Source of the DNA: a virus
Reading direction: 5' to 3' (one strand)
Length of the DNA stretch: 38,383 bases
IMG/VR virus record: IMGVR_UViG_3300050821_004109
Span: 1-38,383 of that record
The notes beneath the pieces are model-generated. The model saw only the letters and a list, made by a program, of their open reading frames with translations. It ran no database searches and had not been told where the DNA came from. This document shows positions 30,460 to 38,271 of the stretch, piece by piece. The translations under genes were made by a program, and so were the position numbers. Numbering within the stretch: position 1 is the first letter of the stretch; every line of letters starts with the position of its first letter.

Positions 30460-32210
30460 GCTGCGCGTCTCCGGCCACCGGCAAGCCGTTCCTGCACTTG
30501 GTCCTGCATCCACTGGGGCGAGCCGCCCAGGGCCTTGCCGGCCTTGCCCAGCGTCTCAGCCTGCTGCGCGGCCATCTGCTGCTTCTGCATGGCGGCCCGC
30601 GCCGCCCGGATGGCCTGCACGCTGTTCGGGCCCGTCTCCTTCCTGATGAGGTCGGGGGCCATGCCGGCGTTGCGGGCGTATTCGCGCACGGTCTGATCGA
30701 GGTCGAAGATGTCGTAAAGCTCCGGCTTCTGCTCGGCCATAGGGGCCAGGAACTTGAAGGTTTCCTCGGTGCCCCGGTTCTTGAGGGCGCGGAGGGCGTC
30801 GTTGAATCGGCTCGTCACCACCACCTCAGGCATCACGAGGCCCTTCTTCCCGTGGGACACCTCCTGCATGAGGATGTCGGGCGGCTGGCCCAGCTCCCCG
30901 CGGCGGAACATGATGCCGAAGCCCCGACGCATCAGGGGCAGGATGAACTCAGGCAGGCCGCGGGCGAAGGCGGGGGCCACGCCTTGGAGTTGTTCGGCCT
31001 GCCGCTGGGAAATCTCATAGGCCGTCATCTCCTTGTCGATGAGGGGCTGGGAATTGAGGAGCTTGAAGGCGTCGGTGAAGAAGGCGTCCCGGATGGCCTT
31101 GCGCCTGCCCTCCTGCATCTCGAGGCCCAGCTTGTAGTCGCCCACCGTCGCCCACTCCTCGGGCTTCCCCTCCGCGTTAGAGGTGTCCCAGGTCGTGGTG
31201 CCGCCGGCCCGCAGATCCACGTCACCCTCCAGGTTGTCGGGGATGAGCACGCGGGGGTAGGCGTGCAACTCGGCCAGGGCGTCGAGGTATTGCTGGACGT
31301 AGTTCACCTGCCGGGCGTCGGGCAGAGCCAGGTAGGAGGGGCCATAGCCCCACACGGCGTCCGTGCCCCACTTGGCGAAGCGCCGGCACAGGATGGGGCT
31401 TTCCTCGTAGCCGGCGATGCGGATGCACTCGTTGGCCTCCACGGAAATGTAGATGCTGGCGATGGGCTTGTTGGCCCCGTCCTTCCGGTTGGGGATGCGC
31501 TTCGAGTCCTCCCGGGGGAAGATGCAGTGGAGCACCTTGAACTTCTTCCCGTCCGCGCCCGCCCCTTTGCACTGGTCGGTGATCTTCTTCGGGATGTTGT
31601 CCCCCGGCTTGTTGAACACCTGCTTCATCTGCCGGTAGGTCATCTCCATCTCCCGGCGAACCGTGTCCACCACGCCGCGGTAGTCCTCCTCGATCGTGTA
31701 GGTGCCAATCTTGCAGTGGACGAAGTTGAAGAGCTCGTTCCCGCTGGTGGACTCGTCAAAGATGATGAGGTCGGTGGCGAAGACGGAGAGGCCTAGGTCG
31801 CCCATGCCCTTCACGGGGTAGAAGTTGGACCGGCCAAGCTGGCGCATCATCTTGTCGGAGGCCTTGCCGAAGTAGGAGACGGCGTCCTCGCTGCCCTCCT
31901 GGTCGTCGTCCTTGAGCTTTTCCGGCACGTCGTACTCGGCCCAGGGTTGGTTCGGCGGGGTCCACCAGTTGAACTGACCATTGGCCAGCGTCTGGGCGGC
32001 CTGGATCATCGTGGTGTCGAAGATTTGGTCCGTCCACCCCGACACGCTCTCGGTTTTGGTGACGTTGATGTCGGAGTCGTTGGGGAGGGCGTACTGGGCG
32101 ATGGTCTGGTGGTCGTCCGCGAACACCGAGCGGTACTTGCTCATCAGGTCGGCATGCCGCCGCACCTGCTCAATCGCCAGCTTGTCGTCCCCTCCCGTTT
32201 CTTTGGCCAT
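30456..32210 (-). CDS. Portal (head-to-tail connector) protein
   Basis: The protein has 584 residues. The N-terminal part (DDHQTIAQYALPNDSDINVT ... IFDTTMIQAAQTLANGQF) and WGYGPSYLALPDARQVNYVQ are typical of the phage head-to-tail connecting family (T7 gp8 type). The 12-mer ring sits at one capsid vertex, where TerL docks and DNA enters and leaves. The C-terminus is Gln/Ala/Arg-rich and helical (AIRAARAAMQKQQMAAQQAE), as in other connectors. The ATG at 32210 is preceded by GGATAAACCACC, with no SD; the stop overlaps the Bbp19-like start. Confidence 0.92.
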   Translation of the reverse strand: MAKETGGDDKLAIEQVRRHADLMSKYRSVFADDHQTIAQYALPNDSDINVTKTESVSGWTDQIFDTTMIQAAQTLANGQFNWWTPPNQPWAEYDVPEKLKDDDQEGSEDAVSYFGKASDKMMRQLGRSNFYPVKGMGDLGLSVFATDLIIFDESTSGNELFNFVHCKIGTYTIEEDYRGVVDTVRREMEMTYRQMKQVFNKPGDNIPKKITDQCKGAGADGKKFKVLHCIFPREDSKRIPNRKDGANKPIASIYISVEANECIRIAGYEESPILCRRFAKWGTDAVWGYGPSYLALPDARQVNYVQQYLDALAELHAYPRVLIPDNLEGDVDLRAGGTTTWDTSNAEGKPEEWATVGDYKLGLEMQEGRRKAIRDAFFTDAFKLLNSQPLIDKEMTAYEISQRQAEQLQGVAPAFARGLPEFILPLMRRGFGIMFRRGELGQPPDILMQEVSHGKKGLVMPEVVVTSRFNDALRALKNRGTEETFKFLAPMAEQKPELYDIFDLDQTVREYARNAGMAPDLIRKETGPNSVQAIRAARAAMQKQQMAAQQAETLGKAGKALGGSPQWMQDQVQERLAGGRRRAA

Positions 32211-32216
32211 GGTGGT

Positions 32217-32498
32217 TTATCCGAGCTTGGATTTGTAGCCCGCCACGGAGGCCGGAGGAGCCCCCGCGCCTGGCTGGTAGCCGCCCGTGTCGCCCGCCAG
32301 TATGGTCCGCTTCACCGACTTCTTGATGAGGTTGGACGTGGCCAAGTCCTGCTGGGCTTGTATCACCTCGGCGTTGTTGGTCGTCACGGGCGGTGAGGGC
32401 GTGGGGATGGGCGCAGACTCGATCTGCTGCGCCTGCGAGGGCTGGCCCCCTCCAAAGTACAGCCGGCTATGCTTCGGCCAGTACGGATTGAGATTCAT
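32217..32498 (-). CDS. Small hypothetical phage protein
   Basis: The protein has 93 residues. Middle Pro/Gln-rich linker sequence (IESAPIPTPSPPVTTNNAEV) is followed by LIKKSVKRTILAGDTGGY, a basic helix plus short Gly motif that recurs in small proteins beside portals of T7-like phages (KTILTG-like). Role unknown. The ATG at 32498 is preferred over a TTG at 32522; both overlap the previous gene, by 32 and 56 nt, and neither has an SD. It ends 6 nt before the portal start. Confidence 0.62.
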   Translation of the reverse strand: MNLNPYWPKHSRLYFGGGQPSQAQQIESAPIPTPSPPVTTNNAEVIQAQQDLATSNLIKKSVKRTILAGDTGGYQPGAGAPPASVAGYKSKLG

Positions 32499-32844
32499 TG
32501 GCGAGACGACGTAAACGGTCAAAGGGCATGAGTTGCAATTCCAATTTCCCGCCCCGCAGGCGGTGGAAGGCGATCCAAGGGAGGTGAAACGGCATGATGC
32601 TCCACACCTTGGCGACGTCGCCCGCCATGCCGTGGATATACCAGCAGTCGGGGTTTTCGGGGATAGTCCAGTCCTGGAAGTGGTGGCCCAGCTGCTGGCC
32701 CTTGAGGATCGGTCGGCCCATGATGAAGAACTCCCGCGTGGAGAAGAGGAAGGCGTGCTTCATGTACCAGTCCACGTAGCGCTCGAAGGACCAGGGCTGT
32801 GGGTGCTCCGAGTAGAGCTTGGCCATCTGCTCGTAGGGCGTCAT
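32467..32844 (-). CDS. Conserved hypothetical phage protein
   Basis: The protein has 125 residues, aromatic-rich (Trp, Phe, His): PQPWSFERYVDWYMKHAFLF, STREFFIMGRPI, then DCWYIHGMAGDVAKVWSIMP and FHLPWIAFHRLRGGKLELQ. The pattern is familiar from T7-like phages, often next to fibre or tailspike genes, with no known role. There is no membrane segment of full length. The ATG at 32844 overlaps the tailspike stop (ATGA), so it is co-translated with the tailspike and may be a folding or attachment partner (inference). Confidence 0.72.
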   Translation of the reverse strand: MTPYEQMAKLYSEHPQPWSFERYVDWYMKHAFLFSTREFFIMGRPILKGQQLGHHFQDWTIPENPDCWYIHGMAGDVAKVWSIMPFHLPWIAFHRLRGGKLELQLMPFDRLRRLANESQSVLAEA

Positions 32845-34943
32845 GGGACGGAGGTGCCGATGCGGTTGTTGCTGCCGCCATAATCCACGTAGGTGGCAAG
32901 TGCATTCGCTGGCCCTAAATCGGTGTTGTGGTGCATCGTGCACGAGCTGGTATTCGCGTGCCCGTTGGGATTGAAATTCACGTCTGCCGTGGTCCAGCCA
33001 GAAAAGGTGTTGTCGTGGACGTCGCTATACGGAGCAGCCTCAAGGGCGATTCCGTTCGGGCCGCTACCGCTGAAAAGGTGGCAGTCGTGAATGATGTGGT
33101 GGTTGCCGTTGCCAAAGACGAACCCCTGCGGCGTGGTTCCATTGACGATGCAGTAGACGTCATGGATGGTAATCTCGTTGACGTAGGTGGCCTCAACCGC
33201 AATGCCGCCGACGATGTCGGGGAAGTTGCCCAAGTCGATCACGCCATCGCTGATCTGGATGGCTCCAGACATCGTGGTGAGCCCTGGCACCGAGAGTAGC
33301 CGAATTCCCTTCTTGGCCGCGTTCACGATGAAGCGGGAGATGTTGATGCCTTGGAAGGTGCTCAGGCCTGTGCCGTTCACCGCCTGGATGGTGAGGCCGG
33401 TCTGGAATCCAAATGATGACCAATCCCCAATCGAAGCGTTGATGGGATTTTCTATGTAGATCAGCGATCCAGTGCTCTTGTTATTCAATCCCGAGCCAGG
33501 GGGGCTCGGACTGTCATCATAGAATCCGCCATATCCGAAAATGTTGTTGATCGTGCCGCTGAAAATACCGCCGCCTGGGCACGGGATATAGACCCCGTTC
33601 GTCCATCCATCTCCACCGGCAAATCGAAGGTTTTGGGCGATACACTGGTTTTGGTTGGCCGTGGGGCCTGGTATCAGCCAGCAGGCATTTCCGCCCGCGA
33701 CACCGCCATCGAGTTGGAACCCCAGATCCCGGACCACGAAGCCGGTGTCCGCCCCGGACGAGTCGAGCTTCAACCCGTCCGTACCTGGGGCAACGCCCGT
33801 CCACCCCAGCGTGGAGGTGTTCATCGTGTTTCCAATGACTCCCAGGTGGAGCGTCGTAGCGAAGGAAAGCGTGGCGTTCATCCACCAATAGCCGTCAGGA
33901 ACGTAGATCGTGCCCCCGCCTGCCGCTATGGCGTCGGCTACGGCATTCCCAAAAGCTGTCACATTCGCTGCCGCCAGCGCCTGATTATTGGGCCCTCCTC
34001 CGGCCAGCGAGGCATAGTCCGCGAGGTTGAAGAAGGGTTGGCTGTACCAGGCTGTGTCGTAGTTCGTGGCGCTCTTCTTCGCCAACCGCTGAAACTTCGT
34101 GCCGCCGACCGGGACAGCTCCTGATCCACCGCCGACCGCACTCAGCACGCCAGCCCCTGAAATCGTCACCGTGGTATTGTCGGGCTTGACGATGCCCAGC
34201 GTGCTGGACGTGGCGGTGGGGATCGGCTGCCCCACCCATACGCCGCCTACGTCCGTGAGCACCTGGCCTGGGGAAGGTGGCGTCGGGTCCACCGGCACGC
34301 CCTGCAACGCTATCACCTTCGGATTGGGCAACGCCCCGGACAGGTCGCCAGCGACGGATGAGAACGAATAGAGAGCCTTCACCCCGCTGGCGAACGTGCT
34401 GCCGACCATGCACCAGACGCGCATCTGCATCCCCGTCAGGATCTGGAGCGGGGGGCCGCTGGTGCCCCAATTCCAGCCCGCCGGCCACGCCAGGACGAAA
34501 TTGCCCGCGCTGGTGAGGTCGATGATGACAAGCTCCCCAGCCCCGTAGTTGGCCGCTCCCATCACTGTGTTGGCGGTAATCTGGCCTGAGAAGTAGGTGT
34601 GGCTCCCGAAGTCCATCACGGGCGCTGGGCTCACGATGGCGGTGGGCTTGAGCTTCGTGGGCCCGTTGTTCACCAGGCCCAGGCCGGTGAGCGTCATCGA
34701 ATCGAAGGTGACGTCAGCCGTGGGGTCGATGTCCTGGGGCGTGGAAAGGTTCACCGCGCCAGTGCTGGCCGAGGCGATGATTTGCTTGGGCGTGCCCGTG
34801 ATAGACGTCACCCCACCCCCTCCACCGCCTCCTCCTCCTGTCGGGCCACCGCCCGTTGCCGGCGTGTTGTCCGGCTGCTGGCCCGAGGCCGCCCGGTCGG
34901 ACACCGTCACTTTGTCCGTGTTGCTGGTGGGCAGTTCGCTCAT
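32841..34943 (-). CDS. Tailspike with pectate-lyase-like beta-helix
   Basis: The protein has 700 residues. A Gly/Pro/Thr-rich flexible lead (about 28-45, with a nine-Gly run) is followed by fibre-type beta repeats to about 320. A parallel beta-helix follows: NVTAFGNAVADAIAAGGGTI, YVPDGYWWMNATLSFATT, then repeating rungs with HDVYCIVNGTT, IIHDCHLFSGSG and DVHDNTFSGW. This is the Pectate_lyase_3 / tailspike plan, used to cut or bind capsular or O-antigen polysaccharide. No phage docking domain is recognised. It lacks a signal peptide, unlike the fibre gene. The ATG at 34943 overlaps the TerL stop. Confidence 0.85.
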   Translation of the reverse strand: MSELPTSNTDKVTVSDRAASGQQPDNTPATGGGPTGGGGGGGGGVTSITGTPKQIIASASTGAVNLSTPQDIDPTADVTFDSMTLTGLGLVNNGPTKLKPTAIVSPAPVMDFGSHTYFSGQITANTVMGAANYGAGELVIIDLTSAGNFVLAWPAGWNWGTSGPPLQILTGMQMRVWCMVGSTFASGVKALYSFSSVAGDLSGALPNPKVIALQGVPVDPTPPSPGQVLTDVGGVWVGQPIPTATSSTLGIVKPDNTTVTISGAGVLSAVGGGSGAVPVGGTKFQRLAKKSATNYDTAWYSQPFFNLADYASLAGGGPNNQALAAANVTAFGNAVADAIAAGGGTIYVPDGYWWMNATLSFATTLHLGVIGNTMNTSTLGWTGVAPGTDGLKLDSSGADTGFVVRDLGFQLDGGVAGGNACWLIPGPTANQNQCIAQNLRFAGGDGWTNGVYIPCPGGGIFSGTINNIFGYGGFYDDSPSPPGSGLNNKSTGSLIYIENPINASIGDWSSFGFQTGLTIQAVNGTGLSTFQGINISRFIVNAAKKGIRLLSVPGLTTMSGAIQISDGVIDLGNFPDIVGGIAVEATYVNEITIHDVYCIVNGTTPQGFVFGNGNHHIIHDCHLFSGSGPNGIALEAAPYSDVHDNTFSGWTTADVNFNPNGHANTSSCTMHHNTDLGPANALATYVDYGGSNNRIGTSVP

Positions 34944-36343
34944 CGCAGCACCTTTCCATTCCACTGGCTCCTCGAGCGCACCGGGTAGCTGCTGGGGCTG
35001 GGCCCGCGCAGCACCTTCACGGGCTTCAATCGCGTCTCCCGGGCCGTGAAGCTCGTGCCCTCCACCATGCCTAGGCGGTGGGCCTCAGCGAACGTGCGGA
35101 GGGCGTCGGCACCGTGGCTGAACTGGTTGTGCACCGGCACGTCCTGGATGAGGCCAGTCTGGGCCTCCTCCTTCTTCGTGTAGAAGTCGAGGCAGTCGAT
35201 GCCGCTGGGCATCTCAATTTCCCCCAGCATCCAGGGCTCCGAGCAATTGCCCTGGTTGATGAACATGCGCGGCATCAGGGCGCGGCAGTGGTTGATCGAG
35301 TCCCACAGGTTGGGCGTGCGCGGCACCACCTTGATGCGCTTGATGCCGGCGGCCTCCAGGTCGTCCTTGGCGGTGCGCCCCTGCCTGTCCTGGCGGGCTC
35401 CATCGTGGGGCAAATACACCGTGCCCAGCGGGCAGCCGAGCGTGTCCTGCATGTCCAGAAGGACACGGGCGTAGTGGGCCGGCATCTCGCCAGTCCGGGC
35501 GTAGTAGCCTTGCAGGAGCACGTCGCGGCCCGACATTTGGATGAACCAGCAGGTCCAGTCGTCCCCGTTCAGGCTGTGGCCGATGTCGAAGAAGGCGTCA
35601 AAGGACACATCCGGGGAGGCCGCCAGGCGCGTGATGCGGTTCTCCTTCCGCATGTCGTCCATCTGCTTTCCGTAAATCGCGTTGGCGATGGCCGCGTTGG
35701 CATTGCACTCCAGCTGCATCTCGTAGGCCGCCTCGCCCATCCGTTCGCGCAGCAGGCGAAGCTCCTCCTTGTCGATGATGCCCGACTCCGAGGCCCGCAG
35801 CAGCATCGTGAAGCGCTCTGGATTGCCCACGGCGTCCTGGTAGTAGCGCCAGAGGTTGTAGCGGCCCTTGAGCATGCCGGCGTGCACCGACCAGCCCTTG
35901 TAGTCCGACAGGGCCGGGGTGACATCCACGATGGTTTGGCGGGGAATCTCGTCCCGCTCATCGTAGGCCGCCCCGTCCAGGTACAAGCCGACCCCGCGGC
36001 TATTGTCCGCCCCGTACAGCGTGACGCGCCCGCCGTTGGGATACTCGATCGCCAGCTCGCTCTCGATCACCCTCCGGCCCGGGATCGGGTCCGAGAAGTA
36101 TTTGAGGTAGGGCCACGCGATGTCCTTTGCCCGGACGCGAGTAGGATAGAACCAGGCGTAGCGGGGGGGGGGATTGCGTCGGGTGTTTTGGAGGCATCGC
36201 TTTTGGAGGTCGTTGCAGAGGGCCACAGTCTTGCCGGCCCGGCGATGGCAGACGAGGACGGCTTCACGGGCTGTCCGAGCGTGGAAGGGGAGAAAAGCGG
36301 CCCTGGGGCGGTACGGGACGACAACCTCTTGGATCTGTCCCAC
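34940..36343 (-). CDS. terL: Terminase large subunit
   Basis: The protein has 467 residues. The Walker A-type motif lies at 32-39 (CHRRAGKT), the Walker B region at 119-133 (GLYLDGAAYDERDEI), and the RNase H-like nuclease core begins at FFDIGHSLNGDDW (251-263, Asp253). Later acidic residues (GTVYLPHDGA and NQFSHGADALR) complete the fold. It pumps DNA into the procapsid through the portal and cuts concatemers. The ATG lies 1 nt after the small-terminase candidate's stop, and the tailspike start overlaps its own stop (ATGA). Confidence 0.93.
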   Translation of the reverse strand: MGQIQEVVVPYRPRAAFLPFHARTAREAVLVCHRRAGKTVALCNDLQKRCLQNTRRNPPPRYAWFYPTRVRAKDIAWPYLKYFSDPIPGRRVIESELAIEYPNGGRVTLYGADNSRGVGLYLDGAAYDERDEIPRQTIVDVTPALSDYKGWSVHAGMLKGRYNLWRYYQDAVGNPERFTMLLRASESGIIDKEELRLLRERMGEAAYEMQLECNANAAIANAIYGKQMDDMRKENRITRLAASPDVSFDAFFDIGHSLNGDDWTCWFIQMSGRDVLLQGYYARTGEMPAHYARVLLDMQDTLGCPLGTVYLPHDGARQDRQGRTAKDDLEAAGIKRIKVVPRTPNLWDSINHCRALMPRMFINQGNCSEPWMLGEIEMPSGIDCLDFYTKKEEAQTGLIQDVPVHNQFSHGADALRTFAEAHRLGMVEGTSFTARETRLKPVKVLRGPSPSSYPVRSRSQWNGKVLR

Positions 36344-36344
36344 A

Positions 36345-36614
36345 TCAGGCCTTGGGTTCCTCTTCCCAGCGAATCAGCAGCTCGGCGGGCCCGACGCCTC
36401 CCGTGCCGGCCAGCACCATCGGGCTCTTGCCCCAGCCGCGGTCCAGGAGCTCGCGGCATGCGCCAAGGCGGGTGGCTTCTCCCTCGGCATGGCGCATCAG
36501 GTGCACGAGGGTTTTCATCACCTCGGGGGTGTGCTTCTTGGCGAGCGCGGCGATGGTGAAATCGCTCTTCGCCCGACCACGCGGATTGCCGGACTGGCCT
36601 TTGACGAACGGCAT
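36345..36614 (-). CDS. Small terminase candidate (DUF5681-like)
   Basis: The protein has 89 residues. MPFVKGQSGNPRGRAKSDF is the DUF5681-type N-terminus found on proteins adjacent to terminases. After it come two helices (TIAALAKKHTPEVMKTLVHL, HAEGEATRLGACRELLDRGW) and a short tail (GPAELLIRWEEEPKA). Such proteins probably recognise DNA for TerL. The gene ends 1 nt before the TerL start. The ATG at 36614 is used; the alternative TTG at 36635 is weak. Confidence 0.78.
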   Translation of the reverse strand: MPFVKGQSGNPRGRAKSDFTIAALAKKHTPEVMKTLVHLMRHAEGEATRLGACRELLDRGWGKSPMVLAGTGGVGPAELLIRWEEEPKA

Positions 36615-36641
36615 TGCTCGGCCCCCTGCTACCAATCCCCC

Positions 36642-36944
36642 CTACTTCGAGGGCGACGGCATCGGTTTTCCGGGATTCAGCACGGTGTCCAGCACGGGGT
36701 CGCCTGTCTTCACGTCGGAGTTGTTCATGCCGTGGGTGTGGGCCTTCCGCCCGCGGTGGTCAAGCCCGTTGCGGGTGCGCTTCCTGTGCCAGGCGTGGTT
36801 GGCGGCAATCTGCTTTGCTGCCTTGGATCTGCGTCCGTGCATGGCCTCCGAGGCGCGGGTGGTGGCTTTCATGCCCGACTGGCGAACAGGCAGGCCTCCT
36901 GCCGGGCGTGTGGAGACGGATGTTTTGTCTGGAGCAGCTGCCAT
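36642..36944 (-). CDS. Small basic His-rich hypothetical protein
   Basis: The protein has about 100 residues and is very basic. KAAKQIAANHAWHRKRTRNG, then GRKAHTHGMNNSDVKTGDPV and VLDTVLNPGKPMP make up the conserved-looking C-terminal half; the N-terminal 40 residues are less convincing. The start is uncertain: ATG at 36944, or ATG at 36872. Position just before the small terminase candidate in the same direction supports a real gene. Function unknown; DNA binding is suggested only by charge. Confidence 0.52.
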   Translation of the reverse strand: MAAAPDKTSVSTRPAGGLPVRQSGMKATTRASEAMHGRRSKAAKQIAANHAWHRKRTRNGLDHRGRKAHTHGMNNSDVKTGDPVLDTVLNPGKPMPSPSK

Positions 36945-37654
36945 TGGGAAAGAGGAGCAACCCCACCGACAGTGCGCTTCTCCTGGGATTGCCAACGAGG
37001 CACTGGCGGCAGGGAGCCTGCGGAGGCTTTTGTCGCTTGTGGTGGAGGAAGGATAATTCCTGTCGGACTGTCAAGGGAGCGATGGTGTTCCCCAGGAAAG
37101 ATGGGGGCGCAGCTCACCCCTTGAAGGGGATGAGCGCATGGAAGCATAGGTGCTCCTCCGAGGGATCGGGGTATGCGTGGCCGTAGCAGCCCTCCCGGCA
37201 TTGTCCCAATTCGGAGGGTGAGCACTGCCTACTCTCAAGCGTCGATATGGATGAAGACTACCGCATCGCTGCCGCTCTACCATCGGGTGCTCAAAGCTAC
37301 GGTCCTCACTGCCCGGTGAAGGGCAAGACAGGAATTAAGCGCGGCGGGTGGGCAAGAGCAGAGAGGAACGAGCCTGATTCACTTCCGCCTGCGCCCTAGG
37401 CATCGGGAACAGCTGCGTGCTTCATTGCCCGGTTCCACCCAGGCCGGTCGCTCGAATGTGGGGATTGCACCCTGCCCTTGCGGGCTCGCTCCTCTCTGCG
37501 CTCGCCTTGCAGTGAAGCAGGCCGCGCACCGTAAAATTCTCGTCGGGCTTCGCTCCTGTTCGGAGGGCTTCGAGGGTCGCTTTTGTTATCCCGGTCAAGC
37601 GAGCCGGGCCGCAATGGCGATTGGAGAAATGGCGTTGGCCCGAAATCCGTCAAC
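36945..37654 (-). other. Non-coding stretch before the packaging operon
   Basis: No convincing gene was found in these 710 bp. It holds hairpins without T-tracts: GCTCACCCC/GGGGaTGAGC (37112-37135, one bulged A), a TGAGCAC/GTGCTCA pair (37219-37225 with 37287-37293) and the larger structure at 37352-37510 listed separately. It presumably contains the promoter of the packaging and head genes, because a terminator lies just upstream, but I cannot point to a reliable promoter. Confidence 0.5.
37352..37510 (-). ncRNA. Structured RNA candidate closed by a 17-bp stem
   Basis: Arms 37358-37374 and 37483-37499 pair over 17 positions with one mismatch on the plus strand that becomes G-U on the minus strand. 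The stem continues after an internal loop into GCAAG/CTTGC (37352-37356 with 37506-37510). The enclosed 108 nt contain short helices such as GCCC-gcaa-GGGC (GNRA loop). A long closing stem with a large interior recalls 6S-like or leader RNAs, but no family was recognised. Confidence 0.45.
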
Positions 37655-37694
37655 AAAAAACCCCGCCCGGGCCATTGCGGTAGTCCGGGCGGGG
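37655..37694 (-). terminator. Strong intrinsic terminator
   Basis: On the minus strand CCCCGCCCGG and CCGGGCGGGG form a perfect 10-bp GC stem (arms 37685-37694 and 37661-37670) around a 14-nt loop, followed by TTTTTT (37660-37655). It would end the transcript of the small genes at the right edge and separates them from the packaging and structural operon. Confidence 0.92.
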
Positions 37695-37776
37695 ATAAGA
37701 TGATCTTTCGACCAGCGTACCTCTGACGGTCCCAAACTGGTCCAAATTATGGCCCTCGTCAACCCCGGAAAAGCAG

Positions 37777-37841
37777 CGGGCCCCAGGTTTCCCCAGGGCC
37801 CGTGTCCAGCTTCAACTTATGAATCCCCCGACTCCTCGGGG
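37777..37841 (-). other. Two GC-rich hairpins between the right-edge genes and the terminator
   Basis: CGGGCCC/GGGCCCG (37777-37783 with 37796-37802, 12-nt loop) and CCCCGA-ctcc-TCGGGG (37826-37841) are perfect dyads in the 164 bp between the terminator and the stop at 37859. They probably form a structured 3' end upstream of the terminator. The first is followed on the minus strand by a short T-run (TTTT) and may help termination. Confidence 0.45.
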
Positions 37842-37858
37842 AACGTGTTCAGAAAGGG

Positions 37859-38077
37859 CTATGGTCGGGCGGCTGGCAAGGGATAAAACGGCTTAGGACT
37901 GTCCTTCAAGCGCCTGTGGCGCTTCCAGCGATAGCGCGGCACCGGCTTGCTCGGGGCGACGAGATGCGTGCGGACGAAGCGCATTCCACAGTAGTGCCAC
38001 ACTTGGCCAGCACGCAGGGCTTGAACCATCACCCGCTTTCGCTCGGCTCGCGCAAGCAGTCGGCGCTTCCTGGTCAC
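37859..38077 (-). CDS. Small basic hypothetical protein
   Basis: The protein has 72 residues, rich in Arg/Lys/Pro (TRKRRLLARAERKRVMVQAL; VPRYRWKRHRRLKDSPKPFY). No domain recognised. A GTG at 38077 overlaps the previous stop (GTGA), which is the same coupling used elsewhere, and is preferred over the ATG at 38029 that would leave 56 residues. Nucleic-acid binding is plausible from charge alone. Confidence 0.55.
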   Translation of the reverse strand: MTRKRRLLARAERKRVMVQALRAGQVWHYCGMRFVRTHLVAPSKPVPRYRWKRHRRLKDSPKPFYPLPAARP

Positions 38078-38271
38078 GGGATCGGGTGGGGAACACCGCG
38101 CTCGTCCACCCACACGGCGGACTGCGGAAGCCGGAAGGATTTCACCTCTACCTCCCGCGTGGCTTGGAGCGCCGCAATCTTTCTGTCCAGTCGGCGCAGC
38201 CGCAGGAAGTAGCGGACGCGGGCGAAGTAGCAGGCGCGGAGGTAGTCGCTCTGGTTAAAGCGCTCGATCAT
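38074..38271 (-). CDS. Small basic helical hypothetical protein
   Basis: The protein has 65 residues. A helical, Arg/Tyr-rich N-terminal part (MIERFNQSDYLRACYFARVR, YFLRLRRLDRKIAALQATRE) is followed by a short beta-like end (VKSFRLPQSAVWVDERGVPH). I do not recognise a family. It is coupled by ATGA to the membrane gene upstream and by GTGA to the next gene, which supports translation of all three together. Confidence 0.58.
   Translation of the reverse strand: MIERFNQSDYLRACYFARVRYFLRLRRLDRKIAALQATREVEVKSFRLPQSAVWVDERGVPHPIP

Noticed and set aside
24865-32210. Kozak-like CCACCATGG contexts as a sign of eukaryotic virus or vector DNA
   Set aside because: All genes are clear tailed-phage genes in bacterial operons with 4-nt overlaps; the context simply replaces SD sites.
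36945-37283. Open frames on the minus strand (36869-37225 and 37071-37283)
   Set aside because: They overlap each other, have unusual composition, lack initiation signals and resemble no protein; treated as non-coding.
37219-37293. tRNA-like length and 7-bp acceptor-like pairing (TGAGCAC/GTGCTCA)
   Set aside because: No T-arm (GGTTCGAATCC-like), no proper D-arm or anticodon arm on either strand; kept only as an inverted repeat.
37461-37485. AGGGCAGGGTGC on the minus strand resembling a piece of RNase P RNA
   Set aside because: The conserved RNase P cores (AGAGGAAAGTCC and the ACAGAA partner) are absent.
37396-37656. 86-codon open frame on the minus strand after the terminator
   Set aside because: It needs a TTG start, has an Arg/Pro/Ser composition typical of antisense GC-rich DNA, and overlaps the structured RNA candidate.
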